A DNA stretch of 64,000 bases, from the NCBI GenBank assembly GCA_916700875.1, contig CAKAKS010000066.1:6482243-6546242 (forward strand). Direction: 5' to 3'. Each line of letters begins with the position of its first letter. The stretch's first letter is position 1. Source of the stretch: Sebastes aleutianus (lineage: Eukaryota > Chordata > Actinopteri > Perciformes > Sebastidae). A program made the position numbers and the translations under genes. The notes beneath the pieces are model-generated. The model did no database searches. It saw only the letters and a program-made list of their open reading frames with translations, and was not told where the DNA came from. Of the stretch, positions 45,826 to 58,500 are shown in pieces.

Positions 45826-48477
45826 TGTATGTGTGTGTGTGTGTGTGTGTGCGCGTGTGTGCGCGCGTGTGTGTGTGCGTGCGTGCGTGCGTGCGCGTGT
45901 GTGTGTGTGTGCGTGCGCGTGTGCGCGCACGCGCGCAGTCATTTTGTAGAAGAGGTGTTGAAGTTTTGCCTTTCGTGTGTGTGTTTTTGGATTTGTGTTC
46001 TGAGAATATGAGGTATGCTTTCAGAAAACGTGCAAACAATTCAGAAAAACTGTAATATATATAATAAGGTCAGGATATGGCTTTTTGCTGCAGTGTCAGT
46101 AAGTGTTTGGACTTCAGTGTTGGTTGGTCAGCCAAATGATTGTCCTCAAACAGAGCTGATGTGACTGTGTGGTTGTTGTTGAAAGTGTAAAACTGACTCG
46201 TGTGTGGACTAATATAATGCAGGTGTGTTTATCTTCACACTACATTTTTCTTTAATACCTCCTTTAGTCTGTTCTTTGTCGGGTGTGCAACAAACAAGTC
46301 GGTTAATTCAAAAGAATTAGTATTGCATATCATATATATATTTCTTGTTTTGAATAGCATTGAAGAAACTAGTAGTGCTAAGTTCAACTTAAACAACGTC
46401 ATTTGAGTGGTTCCCAACCTTTTTCTTTAGGGCATCCTTTTTCTATCATTGAGTAAACTGACGACCCCTGATTAAGTGACATATTTTATGAATATTTCAT
46501 ATTATATTCAATGCATAACAATAACAGTACAGAACAACTGATAAACTGTACAATTACCCAGATAGTGAACGCAAGAACTGCAGAAAGTTTGTGTAAAACG
46601 AGCCATTTGGATGAATTTTGAGCAGATAATTTGAATATTGCATCAGAGATGAGTTTTCCTGTTATTAATCTCTGTCTGTATAATGTCGTTTTTTTTTGGT
46701 TGTTTTTTTTGACAATCATATTTACTTAATAGGCTTGTTTTTTTGAAAAATTCAGTGTTTGGCCGTTGTTCTATCAGCTCTTTGGTTGTTTTAACTGCGT
46801 ACTTTTCTAATGCAGGACGAGGCTGATCAGCAGAGAGGGAAGGCTCTGTGAATATAACTTGTGTTCAGGTCTTCACTGTGCCCTTATCCTGTTCATATCT
46901 TAAATAATAATCCAAATCATTTAGTTTTCTTCACAGAAATGAATGAAATGCTGAGATACAGGCCAACTGTATATTTAAAAAAAAAACATCTTACACACCT
47001 CAAAATCAACCAGTGATTTAGAGCATGGACTGCACTTCTTTTTTAATGTTTGATTCATGTTTTCTCATTCGATTCTTTTGTCCAAATTAAAAATGAGTTA
47101 AAAAGTGCAGATAAAAAAAAAATGTTCCAAGGCTCTAGAGCATATCCTGCCTCACCCTATGCCCTTTGTGGTTTCTTGAAGTGAGTGGCATTTGTGCTTG
47201 ATGACAATCACATGCTTTCCTGTCAGAAGTCTGTCCGTCCATGTACTTTACATGTTAGAATAAGTTTTGCCAAACTAAATCCTAATAATCTTGCTAGAAT
47301 CAGAAGAATTGTTTGGTTGTTGTTCCCAAAAAGGAACAACTGTAGACATATACTGACCTCAAAACACAAATACATCATTTTAAATGTTCGTGTGCAAAGC
47401 AGCCTGTCAATATTAGTTTTACAGTACCAGTAGGAAATAAACGTCTTGTTCTTACCCAGTAGTACAGTGTGCAGCAGTCAGGACCCACGATGGATGGATC
47501 AGGGTCCCTCCACAGATCAATTTTTTTGGACCTTGCAACAGAGCCATGTAAGGCAGCGAGTGGGGCTCCACTTCTTTCCCACCAATAATCTCCGCACCAT
47601 GACCTGAAACAGAACACACACTCTGTTCATTAATTGAACAAAGAAGTAGATAAATTAGTAGTGGTGTTTTTAGGTTGTAGCGGGCTAAGTTTTAAAGCTA
47701 TAGTGAAGATACTGGTATCATATGAAACTAGAAAAACCCAATGAATCCATTGGTACCAACTATTTATGCACAATTTTGGCTTGGCCATTTTCAAAGGGGT
47801 CCCTTGACCTCTGACCTCAAGATATGTGAATGTAAATGGATTCTTTGGGTACCCACGAGTCTCCCCTTTACAGTTATGCCCACTTTATGATAATCACATG
47901 CAGTTTTGGGCAAGTCATAGTCAAGTCAGCACACTGACACACTGACAGCTGTTGTTGCCTGTTGGGCTGCAGTTTGCCATGTTATGATTTGAGCATATTT
48001 TTTATGCTAAATGCAGTACCTGTGAGGGTTTCTGGACAATATTTGTCATTGTTTTGTTTTGTTAATTGATTTACAATAATAAATATATACACATATTTGC
48101 ATAATGCAGCATATTTGTCCACTCCCATGTTGATAAGAGTATTAAATACTTGACAAATCTCCTTTTTAAGGTACATTTTGAACAGCTAAAAAATGTGCGA
48201 TTAATCACGATTAATTATGGACTATGATGCGATTAATTGCAATTCAATATTTTAATAAATTGACATTAGTTTGACCAATAAAATAGTCAATTGGTCAACC
48301 AAATAAAACATAACAACGGCTGCACTGTAATATTGAAAGTAGCATTAATTTACATTCTACATGAATGAGGAAGATATCACAAAGTAAATGACTGCGATAT
48401 AAAAGAACAAGTGACTCACTTGACTGGACAATGAGGAGGACCACGCAGCAGATAACGACCCCCGGGAAGAACATCAT
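44261..48477 (-). CDS. Granzyme A/K-like serine protease, gene D (five exons)
   Basis: Coding exons on the minus strand are 48420-48477, 47456-47603, 45318-45456, 44512-44790 and 44261-44419: 783 bases, 260 residues. Signal peptide MMFFPGVVICCVVLLIV; mature start IIGGKEVEPHS. The triad is His65, Asp110 and Ser211; position 189 is Asp205 (DTCQGDSGGP). Exon 2 carries two extra residues in the 37-loop (LLQGPKKLIC). As in gene A, exon 3 has HPFYDSTD (no dimer cysteine) and exon 4 has NVMVIE (no sequon). Charge changes occur near the pocket (GIECG, SEGENEAD). It is the copy nearest the parental cdc20b. No frame damage was seen. Confidence 0.9.
44948..45279. repeat. 332-base intron segment (gene D copy)
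   Basis: Counterpart of 5762-6093 in gene A; absent from B and C. Confidence 0.6.
45787..45937. repeat. Interrupted TG/CG microsatellite, intron 2 of gene D
   Basis: Same locus as the pure TG tract in gene A, but broken up by TGTA, GCGC and GCGT units, ending in gcgcacgcgcgc. Alternating purine-pyrimidine throughout. Confidence 0.95.
47655..48290. mobile_element. Dispersed element in intron 1 of gene D
   Basis: Orthologous to 8505-9115, with the gattaatcacgattaatt end preserved. Confidence 0.5.
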
Positions 48478-48526
48478 CTTCTCTGGTGAGATGGTGAAGG
48501 CTCTGAAACTCACCTCGAAGCACACA

Positions 48527-48579
48527 CTTTATACGTTAAGCTCGAAGGATGTGGTCAGACCATGGAAATGTGTGAGTCA
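48527..48579 (-). promoter_or_regulatory. Promoter of granzyme gene D: TATA, NFAT/AP-1/RUNX-like sites
   Basis: TATAAAG (minus strand, 48527-48533), TGTGGT (48550-48555), GGAAA (48564-48568) and TGAGTCA (48573-48579), with the conserved order and spacing. Confidence 0.6.
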
Positions 48580-49552
48580 GCAGAATGAACGCAAGCATGA
48601 CATGAGAATCGGTGTGTCCTATCTTCTTTTAGAAGCCTTGTGGTGACATTTTCTTTTTTTTTTTTCATCATCACCATTTGATTGTCAGGCTGTGTGGTGA
48701 TGGTATGTGAAGCATGTCAAATCATCAGGGTGCAGACATGTAGTTCACTATGGGTGGGCTTAGTGTGAAACCTAAAACTTGAGGCTGTTATCAAGCCTTT
48801 CAGCTACACTTATGAGTGTGTATTTATATTAACATCATCTAATGATTCAAAGGAAATCACGAGAAAGTGGAACATGTTGGCTGATGTGACACCAGGCTGG
48901 TGGAGGTGAATTGCTAGATGAATTAGATGCTATATTTTATGTTACCTTAAAGCAACAGTTTGACATTTTAGGAAACACGCTTACCGGTATTCTTCCTTTT
49001 TCTTCCACTCTCATATTAAATATTGTAAAGCTATAAGGCTACATTCTACAGCTGGTTAGCTTAGCACAGATAAACTAGAAACAGCTGGCCTGACTCTGTA
49101 ACAAAACCAGCACCTCTAAAGCTCACCAATTAACAAGTTAGCCTAGATTTAATTGGTACAAACACTGAAGTGTAAAACCAACAATTTACCGTTTTACAAG
49201 CGTTAGCTTACAGTCTATTTCAGGCCAGGCAAAGTAACTTTCTAGAGTCAGCACAACTCAGAACCATAGACTGTATATAAGAAGCGGACGTATTCACCGT
49301 GACGTCACCCATTGGTTTGTGGACTGCCGTTTTGAAGCCTCTAGTTCAGCATTTATTGCCGTCGCCATGTTTGCAACCAGAAGTGACCATACTTGCCAAC
49401 CTTGAGATCTAAAAAATAGGGAGGATTTCAAATCCAAAGAGGGGGTTCTGGGGGTCCTTTGTTTCCCGCATTGTGGTGACATTTGAAGAATGAAAATGAC
49501 AAAATAATAAGTACCCTGCAACAGCATTTTTTGTTAAATAGGCCTACTTTTA

Positions 49553-52500
49553 ATTTTACTTTTAATTCTCAGGAAAAAAAACAGAATAATTCTCCCTTCT
49601 GCTGTGAACTTGTGAGTCTCTTGTATACACTAGGCTAATATTCATCACTATTCAGTCATTCATTTATTCATGTTTTGCTCCTGCTTGAGTATTTCTCTCT
49701 TAGCACTCTCCATTTCTCTCTCCTTCGCTCACTCACTGAAGGTCCTTTCAGACACAAGGCGATAACGACACCACTGTGCTCTGAAACCCGTTATCTCTAA
49801 TGGCTTGCAGCACACCACGACCTCTTTCCTGTGATGCTGTGATGTGCGGTGAGTGCAGCTCAAACCACGCCGCGTCAAAGATGTTAAGATGTCACGAACA
49901 CCTCTGTTGGGCTTATACACGTTGTACAGTCAGTGCGAGAAACGGGTTGAGATGAAAAATTGCCATAAATCGGGAGAAATGCGGGAGAATTGTAACCCCG
50001 GGAAAATCGGGAGGGTTGGCAAGTATCGAAGAGACACGAGAGGGTGGAGCTAAGTACAACCAAACTAAAAAAATCATTTTTAGGCGACCAAAAAGGTTAT
50101 AATTAACTTTCATGAACTGGAAACACACTGTGAAAGGTCAAAGTTGTAAGACGAAAACACGGACAACTCTCAGATCGAACAACGCCGTGGTAGCGACCTG
50201 TCAATCACAAGGTAGCCACGCCCTAAAGCATACCCTGCTTTATGGTCTATTTGGCTCTAAATGGGACCATCATTTACTAATGAACATCATACTGTATTGA
50301 AGAAGACTTGAAACTAGTGATTGAGACCATAAACTCATGTTTACAATGTTTACTGAGGTTATAAATCAAGTGAGAAGTAGGCTCATTTTCTCATAGACTT
50401 CTATACAATCAGACTTTTATTTTGCAACCAGAGGAGTCGCCCCCTGAGAGTTTAAGGCACTTCAGCATTGGCTTCACTTCTAAGAACCAAGAAATAGTCC
50501 GGCACATTAATTCCCCGTAAAATTTACTTTGATGCTAGTAGGCAGATTTTTCTAACTTTACACAGAGAAGCACAAAGAAGCATGTTTCCCAAAATGTTGA
50601 TCCTGTGTTTTAATTTTCTTAAAATGAGCAAAAGAAATAGTCATGTCATCATCTTACAGTATTTATTTATTCATATGACTCTTACATTAGCAGCCACCAA
50701 TGAAAGCAACAAGTCGCTTACAGTAGCCTACATTTATTGTTCAACACTCACAACAAAGTGTTACAGTATATAGCCTAATATCCTGAATGCACCACAAATC
50801 TTAAACATTGAACCTAACGGCCTGAGGGACATGAGAACGGCAAGATTTGTGGTCACAAATGGGCTATTTTCTTCATGTAAAACATGTTCATTGCCTAAAT
50901 CCTCACTATGTGTTTTAGACATCGCTTAGTTTTGAATCAGAATACTGTTTTGAATTATGTGAATAATGTGAATTTTTGCTTTCAAAACATCCAAATGAGT
51001 GTAGTAACAGCAAAGGCCTGCTGATGATGATGATGATAATAATAATAAAAAATGATGATTTTACTTAGTCAGCATGTGATTATAGGCCCAAACTTAAAAT
51101 ACTGTATCAAACAAAACAGGCTACTGAGAGCAAACAATTAATAAAAACAACATAAAAGTGCAAAGAGATACCAAATGCCATGCCATGATATGACTAATAC
51201 TATCAGAATTTGCTGACACATTCACATTAAAGTTCCACTTTAAGCCTTAATCTGAACTAAAATATTCTCTCGTATGATTTTACTTTTAATTCTCAGGAAA
51301 AAAAACAGAATAATTCTCCCCTCTGCTGTGAACTTGTGAGTCTCTTGTATACACTAGGCTAATATTCATCACTATTCAGTCATTCATTTATTCATGTTTG
51401 CCCCTGCTTGAGTACTTCTTTCTCTTAGTACTCTCCATTTCTCTCTCCTTCGCTCACTCACTGAAGGTCCTTTCAGACACAAGGCGATAACGACACCACT
51501 GTGCTCTGAAACCCGTTATCTCTAATGGCTTGCAGCGCACCACGACCTCTTTCCTGTGATGCTGTGATGTGCGGTGAGTGTAGCTCAAACCACGCCGCAT
51601 CAAAGATGTTAAGATGTCACGAACACCTCTGTTGGGCTTATACACGTTGTACAGGGCGAGAAACGGGTTGAGATGACGACAAAAAGGTGTGAAAAATTGC
51701 CATAAATTGGGAGAATTGTAACCCCGGGAAAATCGGGAGGGTTGGCGAGTATCGAAGAGACACGAGAGGGTGGAGCTAAGTACAACCAAACTAAAAAAAT
51801 CATTTTTAGGCGACCAAAAAGGTTATAATTAACTTTCATGAACTGGAAACACACTGTGAAAGGTCAAAGTTGTAAGACGAAAACACGGACAACTCTCAGA
51901 TCGAACAACGCCGTGGTAGCGACCTGTCAATCACAAGGTAGCCACGCCCTAAAGCATCCCCTGCTTTATGGTCTATTTGGCTCTAAATGGGACCATCATT
52001 TACTGATGAACATCATACTGTATTGAAGAAGATTTGAAACTAGTGATTGAGACCATAAACTCATGTTTACAATGTTTACTGAGGTAATAAATCAAGTGAG
52101 AAGTAGGATCATTTTCTCATAGACTTCTATACAATCAGACTTTTATTTTGCAACCAGAGGAGTCGCCCCCTGCAAGTTTAAGGCACTTCAGCATTGGCTT
52201 CACTTCTAAGAACCAAGAAATAGTCCGGCACATTAATTCCCCGTAAAATTTACTTTGATGCTAGTAGGCAGATTTTTCTAACTTTACACAGAGAAGCACA
52301 AAGAAGCATGTTTCCCAAAATGTTGATCCTGTGTTTTAATTTTCTTAAAATGAGCAAAAGAAATAGTCATGTCATTATCTTACAGTATTTATTTATTCAT
52401 ATGACTCTTACATTAGCAGCCACCAATGAAAGCAACAAGTCGCTTACAGTAGCCTACATTTATTGTTCAACACTCACAACAAAGTGTTACAGTATATAGC

Positions 52501-52996
52501 CTAATATCCTGAATGCACCACAAATCTTAAACATTGAACCTAACGGCCTGAGGGACATGAGAACGGCAAGATTTGTGGTCACAAATGGGCTATTTTCTTC
52601 ATGTAAAACATGTTCATTGCCTAAATCATCACTGTGTTTTAGACATCGCTTAGTTTTGAATCAGAATACTGTTTTGAATTATGTGAATAATGTGAATTTT
52701 TGCTTTCAAAACATCCAAATGAGTGTAGTAACAGCAAAGGCCTGCTGATGATGATGATGATGATAATAATAAAAAATTATGATTTTACTTAGTCAGCATG
52801 TGATTATAGGCCCAAACTTAAAATACTGTATCAAACAAAACAGGCTACTGAGAGCAAACAGATAATAAAAACAACATAAAAGTGCAAAGAGATACCAAAT
52901 GCCATGCCATGATATGACTAATACTATCAGAATTTGCTGACACATTCACATTAAAGTTCCCCTTTAAGCGTTAATCTGAACTAAAATATTCTCTCA
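49553..52996. repeat. Internal tandem duplication of ~1.7 kb (unit D)
   Basis: Copy 1 (49553-51276) and copy 2 (51277-~52996) share start and end sequences. Here both copies have the atgaactggaaacacactg block, unlike unit A where only copy 1 has it. Confidence 0.85.
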
Positions 52997-54481
52997 TATG
53001 GTTTCACTGAAATAACGTTTTTAGTTTTAAAGCTTTAAATCACTTTTTAGGGTTAGTTGTAACATCTGGCATGCAGGAACACCAGATGAAATAGCACATA
53101 TTGTGTCAAGAAAATAAGTAGCTTATACTTTGCAATTTCTTCTTGCAGCTGATTCAATGACTCTTTCTTTTTCAGCTGCAGTCACATGAAGTTGCAGAAA
53201 GGCTGGTCGTGCAAATGCTGCCACCTACAGTTTAGTAGTTAAATTACATTTTGAGAACATTGTTCCCACCTTTGTTGAACTTACAGTACAGTACGTATGA
53301 GAACGTCATAATTTTGAGAGGAAGGAGAGCCTCTAAATACAGATCACACACGGTTTCCCAAACGTGAAGTAAATCATCTACATCGACTCTACGGCTCATT
53401 GATTTATCCATTGAAGATCATTTGCTCCATTTGCTCCATGATAACACATCAGCTCAGATTATAATGAGTGATTTTACGACACTGGCAATATTTCAGAAAT
53501 GAGAACGTATGAAAATGAAACCAGTAGTCTGCTAGTTTTAGTGGAAAAACGGATAAGACGATAGTAAATATGACACAAAAATACCACCAAACGTCCACTG
53601 ACTGCAGTTAAACATCATAGTTGCTCATCAGAACTAGCTCCAAAAACAGATGCATAAAAATGCATTGATGAAATAATACAATTCCTCTAAAGGCTTCAAA
53701 ATAAAAGGTTAAGCTTTCTTACTGGATATTGTGAGTGAACCACAATCACATCTCTATCTTGATCATGTGAACTGTGATCAAAATCAGTGCTAACTGTGTT
53801 TCTGTGCAGGAACAGCATGAGAAGAGTGCTGCAGGAACGAGTCCTAAAACAAGGAAATGAGTAAGCATTTTAGCACTTCCTGTTCCCTCGTCTGGAAGTC
53901 AATGGGTTCTTAGTTAGCTGCCTGAAATAAGGTCTGTAGTTAACACAAGCTTAATAGATTTTAACATTTTGTTCTATGACATAAAATACATAATTTGTGT
54001 CTTAAAAAAAGTGGTTGCTAACAAGAGGCTAAATTAAACTACAAAACGTCATCACACCGACACATCCGCCTTTACAGCCTCATTGTGTATACTCGTGCTC
54101 ATGCAACTGTGGTGTAGTTCATTTGCCACAGAGCTTATTTTCTGCAATAATCCAAAAGCCAATGGAAAAATCCCACTGGCTTTTTGTGGAGGGAACCAGT
54201 ACGATGCTAACTTCCTGGTTGGCCCACAAAAATACGTCATCGCTGAAGCACTCTATAGACATTATCTAAGCCTACACCTTTCACTCTGGCTTTTCTGAAC
54301 GTTTTTAGTGTGCAACTTTTTTAGTGTTTAGCTGTTTCAGAACGTAGAAGTCGCTAAAATTAGAGGTTAAAGTCCATTCCCTTATTTAAAGGTTTCAAAG
54401 TAAACCAAAAAGCACCCAAAGATGTCCTAATTTTGATTTATACCAACTTTTCACCTCTGAGCAACAAGTTAGCTGCCGAAA
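52997..54481. other. Distal flank of unit D, no gene seen
   Basis: Colinear with A 13915-15294 plus ~110 extra bases near 54150-54275. No supportable gene. Confidence 0.4.
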
Positions 54482-55425
54482 GGCTTTTACTGTGAAGCAG
54501 CGACAGGAACGTGGGAATACTGAGATGGTTTATGCAAAATGGAGAAGAATGGAGCAATGAAACAAGTGATCTACAAGGTCACATGGAGGGTCATTTCTAT
54601 GTCGATGTTCTCATCACTTACCAGTTGAGTTGACCATCTGGTCAGTTTCTCAAACACTTGTTTTCCTTAAACTGACCAGTTGTGTTCAATTCTGTATTTT
54701 TCATCAGCCTAGTTTTTGCCAGATTAGCAAATTCGTCTTCATATCGTTGTTATAATATTCAACTTGTTCAGGATATTTCATGTTTACATTCGTAAACAAT
54801 TTATGCCATCGAGAACAAGGTTACTAAAGGATTAAATAGCCTTTTCCCGTCATCTAAATCATAAGGATTTTTTCGGTTTCCTCAGGGATCAGAGTAACAA
54901 TTGATTCCTCAGTTGAGAGCTCCACCGGTGAGACGGTATGATCTGACTCCTTGACATCACCTGGAGAAGAAAAATAATGACATATGAAGGACACGTGAAG
55001 GACACGTGGAAGGTAAATATTCAACACATTCTCACAGCAGTTTGTGAAATAGTCACAAAATGTAATCTACTTGATTCGTGTACACAGACACGAATTTCCC
55101 TTTTTATTTGTGACGCTCAGCACGACTTTCAACAATGTATTTTTGTGCGTTTTCCTAAGAATGTCCAGCAACATGTGTCAATTTCCGCTCCAGTCTAGTT
55201 AAGTTTAGGAAAAGATTGACTTGGTTAGGTTTAGGCAACAAACTACTTAGTTAGGTTTAGGAAAAGTTCGTGGTTTGGATGACTTCTGGTTCTACACAGG
55301 ACACGAAGACCGGTCTCCTGGGCGAAAGTCCTATGTTTTTTGACCCACCCATTCACCCTGACCTGCTCCCTACGTGGTGTTCGCTGCTCTTTATACTTTG
55401 CGGTTCACAATTACGTAGATTACAT
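54482..55425. repeat. Duplicon copy E, left part
   Basis: Colinear with A 1-990 up to tagattacat, then continues into sequence absent from A-D. It resumes colinearity at 62101. Confidence 0.9.
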
Positions 55426-55554
55426 ATGAATTGATTTTGTGCTGACCATCATGAAAACAATGTGAAATTTGTGTCTATATACACGAATCAATACATTCAA
55501 TTTCGTGACTATTTCACAAACTGACATGTGCGACTGGGCTGAAATATTTGACCT
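55011..55554. mobile_element. Complete foldback element (copy E)
   Basis: The left arm (55011-~55105) and right arm (~55445-55554) are inverted copies; both contain cagtttgtgaaatagtcac when read inward. Only this copy has both arms. A-D lost the right arm at the deletion breakpoint. Confidence 0.7.
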
Positions 55555-55590
55555 GCGTATATAATATGAGGAGTATTTTAGTGTATTCAT

Positions 55591-58500
55591 TTAGAAGAAA
55601 GGAGACTTGCCTTTTTTCAGGATACGATAAAGAAGCCCCAGTGGAGGAGCCAGAGACAAGAGCTTCAACAACATCAAAATGATAATGATGACTCTGTGCT
55701 GCCCATCAGAGTCCACTGGGGGAAGAGAAAAGACAAATATGCATCACATACAAATACATGAGATCAATTTTGTGCTGGGTTTCCGGTAAGACTAATAACA
55801 CCAATTAAGTATTTGTTTTGTCATTAGGTTTAGCGTAGCTAGTCTCTATGGCATCCCTGACTTCTAACTGTAGAAGACCATGCCCTTTTAGGTAGCCCTG
55901 CTAATGGTTATTGTTTTTATTGATTAATCAATTGATTATTTTTTTTAATTAACAGATTGTTTTCTTCAATACAATAAGAAAATAAGGACAAATGCCCCTC
56001 ACAAGTTCTCAGAGCCCAACGGGTCTGAACAGGTTAAAAACTTAAAGGAATTCAGTTTATATGATATATCAGATAGAGAAAATCTGGGCATTTAAATAAT
56101 AATAAATAAATACAAAAGACATTCAATTATTATAAGTTATTGTCAGTATTGAATACATCGTAATGTAAGGAACCCAACACATAATTCACAGCACATAAAT
56201 GACATTCAAGTCCTTCGTACCTGTTTTGACTTGTAAAGCTGTCGGGTTACTTTGAAGAGTCACGTTTTCTCCAGTAACACCGTCGGGCCGAACAACAAAA
56301 GCAGAAACCTCTACGAAGTGCTCTGTGGCTGAAGTCAGGTTGGAGATGGTGATGTTCATGAAGGCCGAGCCCTCGGTGTAGGGGAAGACGAGCGTATCGC
56401 ATGTGTTGGTGCATGTTGTTACGTTGTAACGGTGTGGCGTCATCTGCATAGACGCTGAGACGTTCCAGCTGAGAGTCACGTGATCGGAGCCCGCTGAGTC
56501 CACCGTCACTGTCTTTGGAGAAACTGGACCTGTGAGTGAGAGTAAACAAGTCAGAAAGGTTGTAGGTTCCCTAATCGGAGTCTGGTTCACTTGGTCTTGT
56601 GTTGAAGTCTGCTTCCCTTTGGAAAAGAGTTGCCCCCCACGGTCAGGGTTAGGTTGTTGTTGTTGCATCACAGTGATAACTGGTTAGGATTGGGGGATGG
56701 TTGTTTCAAGAGTCAGTATCGCAGGAAATGAATGGTTGGAGTTACATGGATGTATTGAAACACTTGTTTGAAACCCGCACACTTTTAACACCATTTTTTT
56801 GACCATGCAAGTTAGTGTGAACACGAAACAGACACTTTCACAATTCCTCCTCTCTTGGTACTTTCTCAGTATTTTGTGTATCTTATTACCTTAAATTGTT
56901 ATTGCATTATTATATTTCTTAGGTTCGGTGCTGTGGCAAAATCTGTTTCCCCATCGATTTGTGTTTCTCCATAACCTGGAGCCAAGACAGTGACTTTAGA
57001 TTTTGTCAGTGAAAATAAAATGTGACATTGAAAACATAATCTGAACTGAAAAAGGTAACACTGACTTTGAAACACTTGTATTCGAAAAAGTTGTTTTGGC
57101 CTCTGAAAAATAAAACAAAATAAAATGTCATTAAATAAATCTAAGCTTCCAATAAAGAAGGAAGGTAAAGCCGGTTAATTTTTTTTTTTTTTTACCATGC
57201 ACTCACAATCTAATTGTATTTTATTTTTATATTAGGGCTGTCAGAGTTAACGCGATAATAACGTGTTAACGCAAATTAGTTTTAACGCAACTAATTTCTT
57301 CAACGCATTAACGCAACTTGCAATTTTTAGGTCGTAGCGCGCTCAGTTTTAAAGCTAGAGTGAAGATACAGACATCTAAATAACGCTCCAAAGGTTTTCT
57401 CTGGGCTCTCTGGCTTCCGCCCACAGTCCAAAGACATGCAGGTTAAATATGCATGCTATGTTGGCAATAAGATCAGGTAGGACCGGATTCTTAGTCATTA
57501 CATCATATTAAAAAATAGTCTCGTTGGTGATGTCTTCCACAACAAAATTGCGTTCACCTTTATGTCAAGTCTGGCAGGAGTTTTGTGCCTTCTGTCACAG
57601 CAGCCAAAACACCTTGTTGAGCATCGTATTGCATAGACGTGTATGTAACATTTACCAGTTTGTGAAATGTATAAACAAAGACGCATGACTCACCCTGACA
57701 GACAAACATGTGCAGCTCTTCACAGTAGCGAGCCAGCAGCTTCTTGTCTTTCTTCAGCATTGCCTCCAGACTTGCACAGCGGCCTTCGTAGTTTCTCCTG
57801 TACCAGTGTTCATAGCCCAGCTCTTCCCCGTTCACCCACTTCCAGCCACTGAAGATGCTCTGACGCTGCAGGCCGAGCCAAAAGCTGACTTTGCTTGCAG
57901 TCGTGGCATTGAGGAGGGTGAAGTATTGCTCTTCCGTGCTCAAGACGGCGAGGTCCACATAGTGCCGCTGACAGAACTCCCGAGCTTTGAACCAGGACGT
58001 GGGTCTCTGGATCAGGAGGTCCCGTGAGATGATCTGGCCCACTGCTAAGTCATAGCACACCACTGAGTCAGGGGAACAGAGAGGAAGAGAGATGAGTTAT
58101 TTACAGCTGCAGTACACTGTAATCCAGCTGGTTCTGCTTCACCTGCAAAATGCTACTGAAAGAGATTCTAAACAAATAAAAAGAGATGCAAAACAACCAC
58201 AAAGAGATGCAAAATGACTACAAACAAATTCATAAATGACAAACTATCACCTGCCAGCTGTTGCATTTTTTTTTTTTTTTTTTTTTTTAAAGTTATTTTT
58301 TTGGGGGCATTTTCCATTTTTATGACAGGACAGTGGATAGAGTCTTGAAAGGGGGGAGAGAGAGAGAGTGGATGCGGAAAGGGCCACAGGCCGGATTCGA
58401 ACCTGGGCCGCCGCGGTCAGGACCAAGCCTTAATACATGGACGCCCGCTCTACCAACTGAGCTAACCTAGGCGCCCACCAGCTGTTGCATTTTGCATTAC

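Larger units (their letters stand above)
38801..54481. repeat. Segmental duplicon D (15.7 kb), array unit 4
   Basis: The longest unit. It keeps sequence missing elsewhere: a complete TTAA-ended element (43381-44023), ~110 bases near 54150-54275, and both copies of the 1.7-kb flank block. Its protease gene resembles that of A. A SINE at 39098-39301 is unique to this unit. Confidence 0.93.

Noticed and set aside
55591..55612. GC-AG intron donor (AAAAAAGGCAAGT) after the lectin gene membrane exon
   Set aside because: It matches a GC donor consensus, but reading straight on gives a plausible short basic tail and stop, and I see no good following exon.
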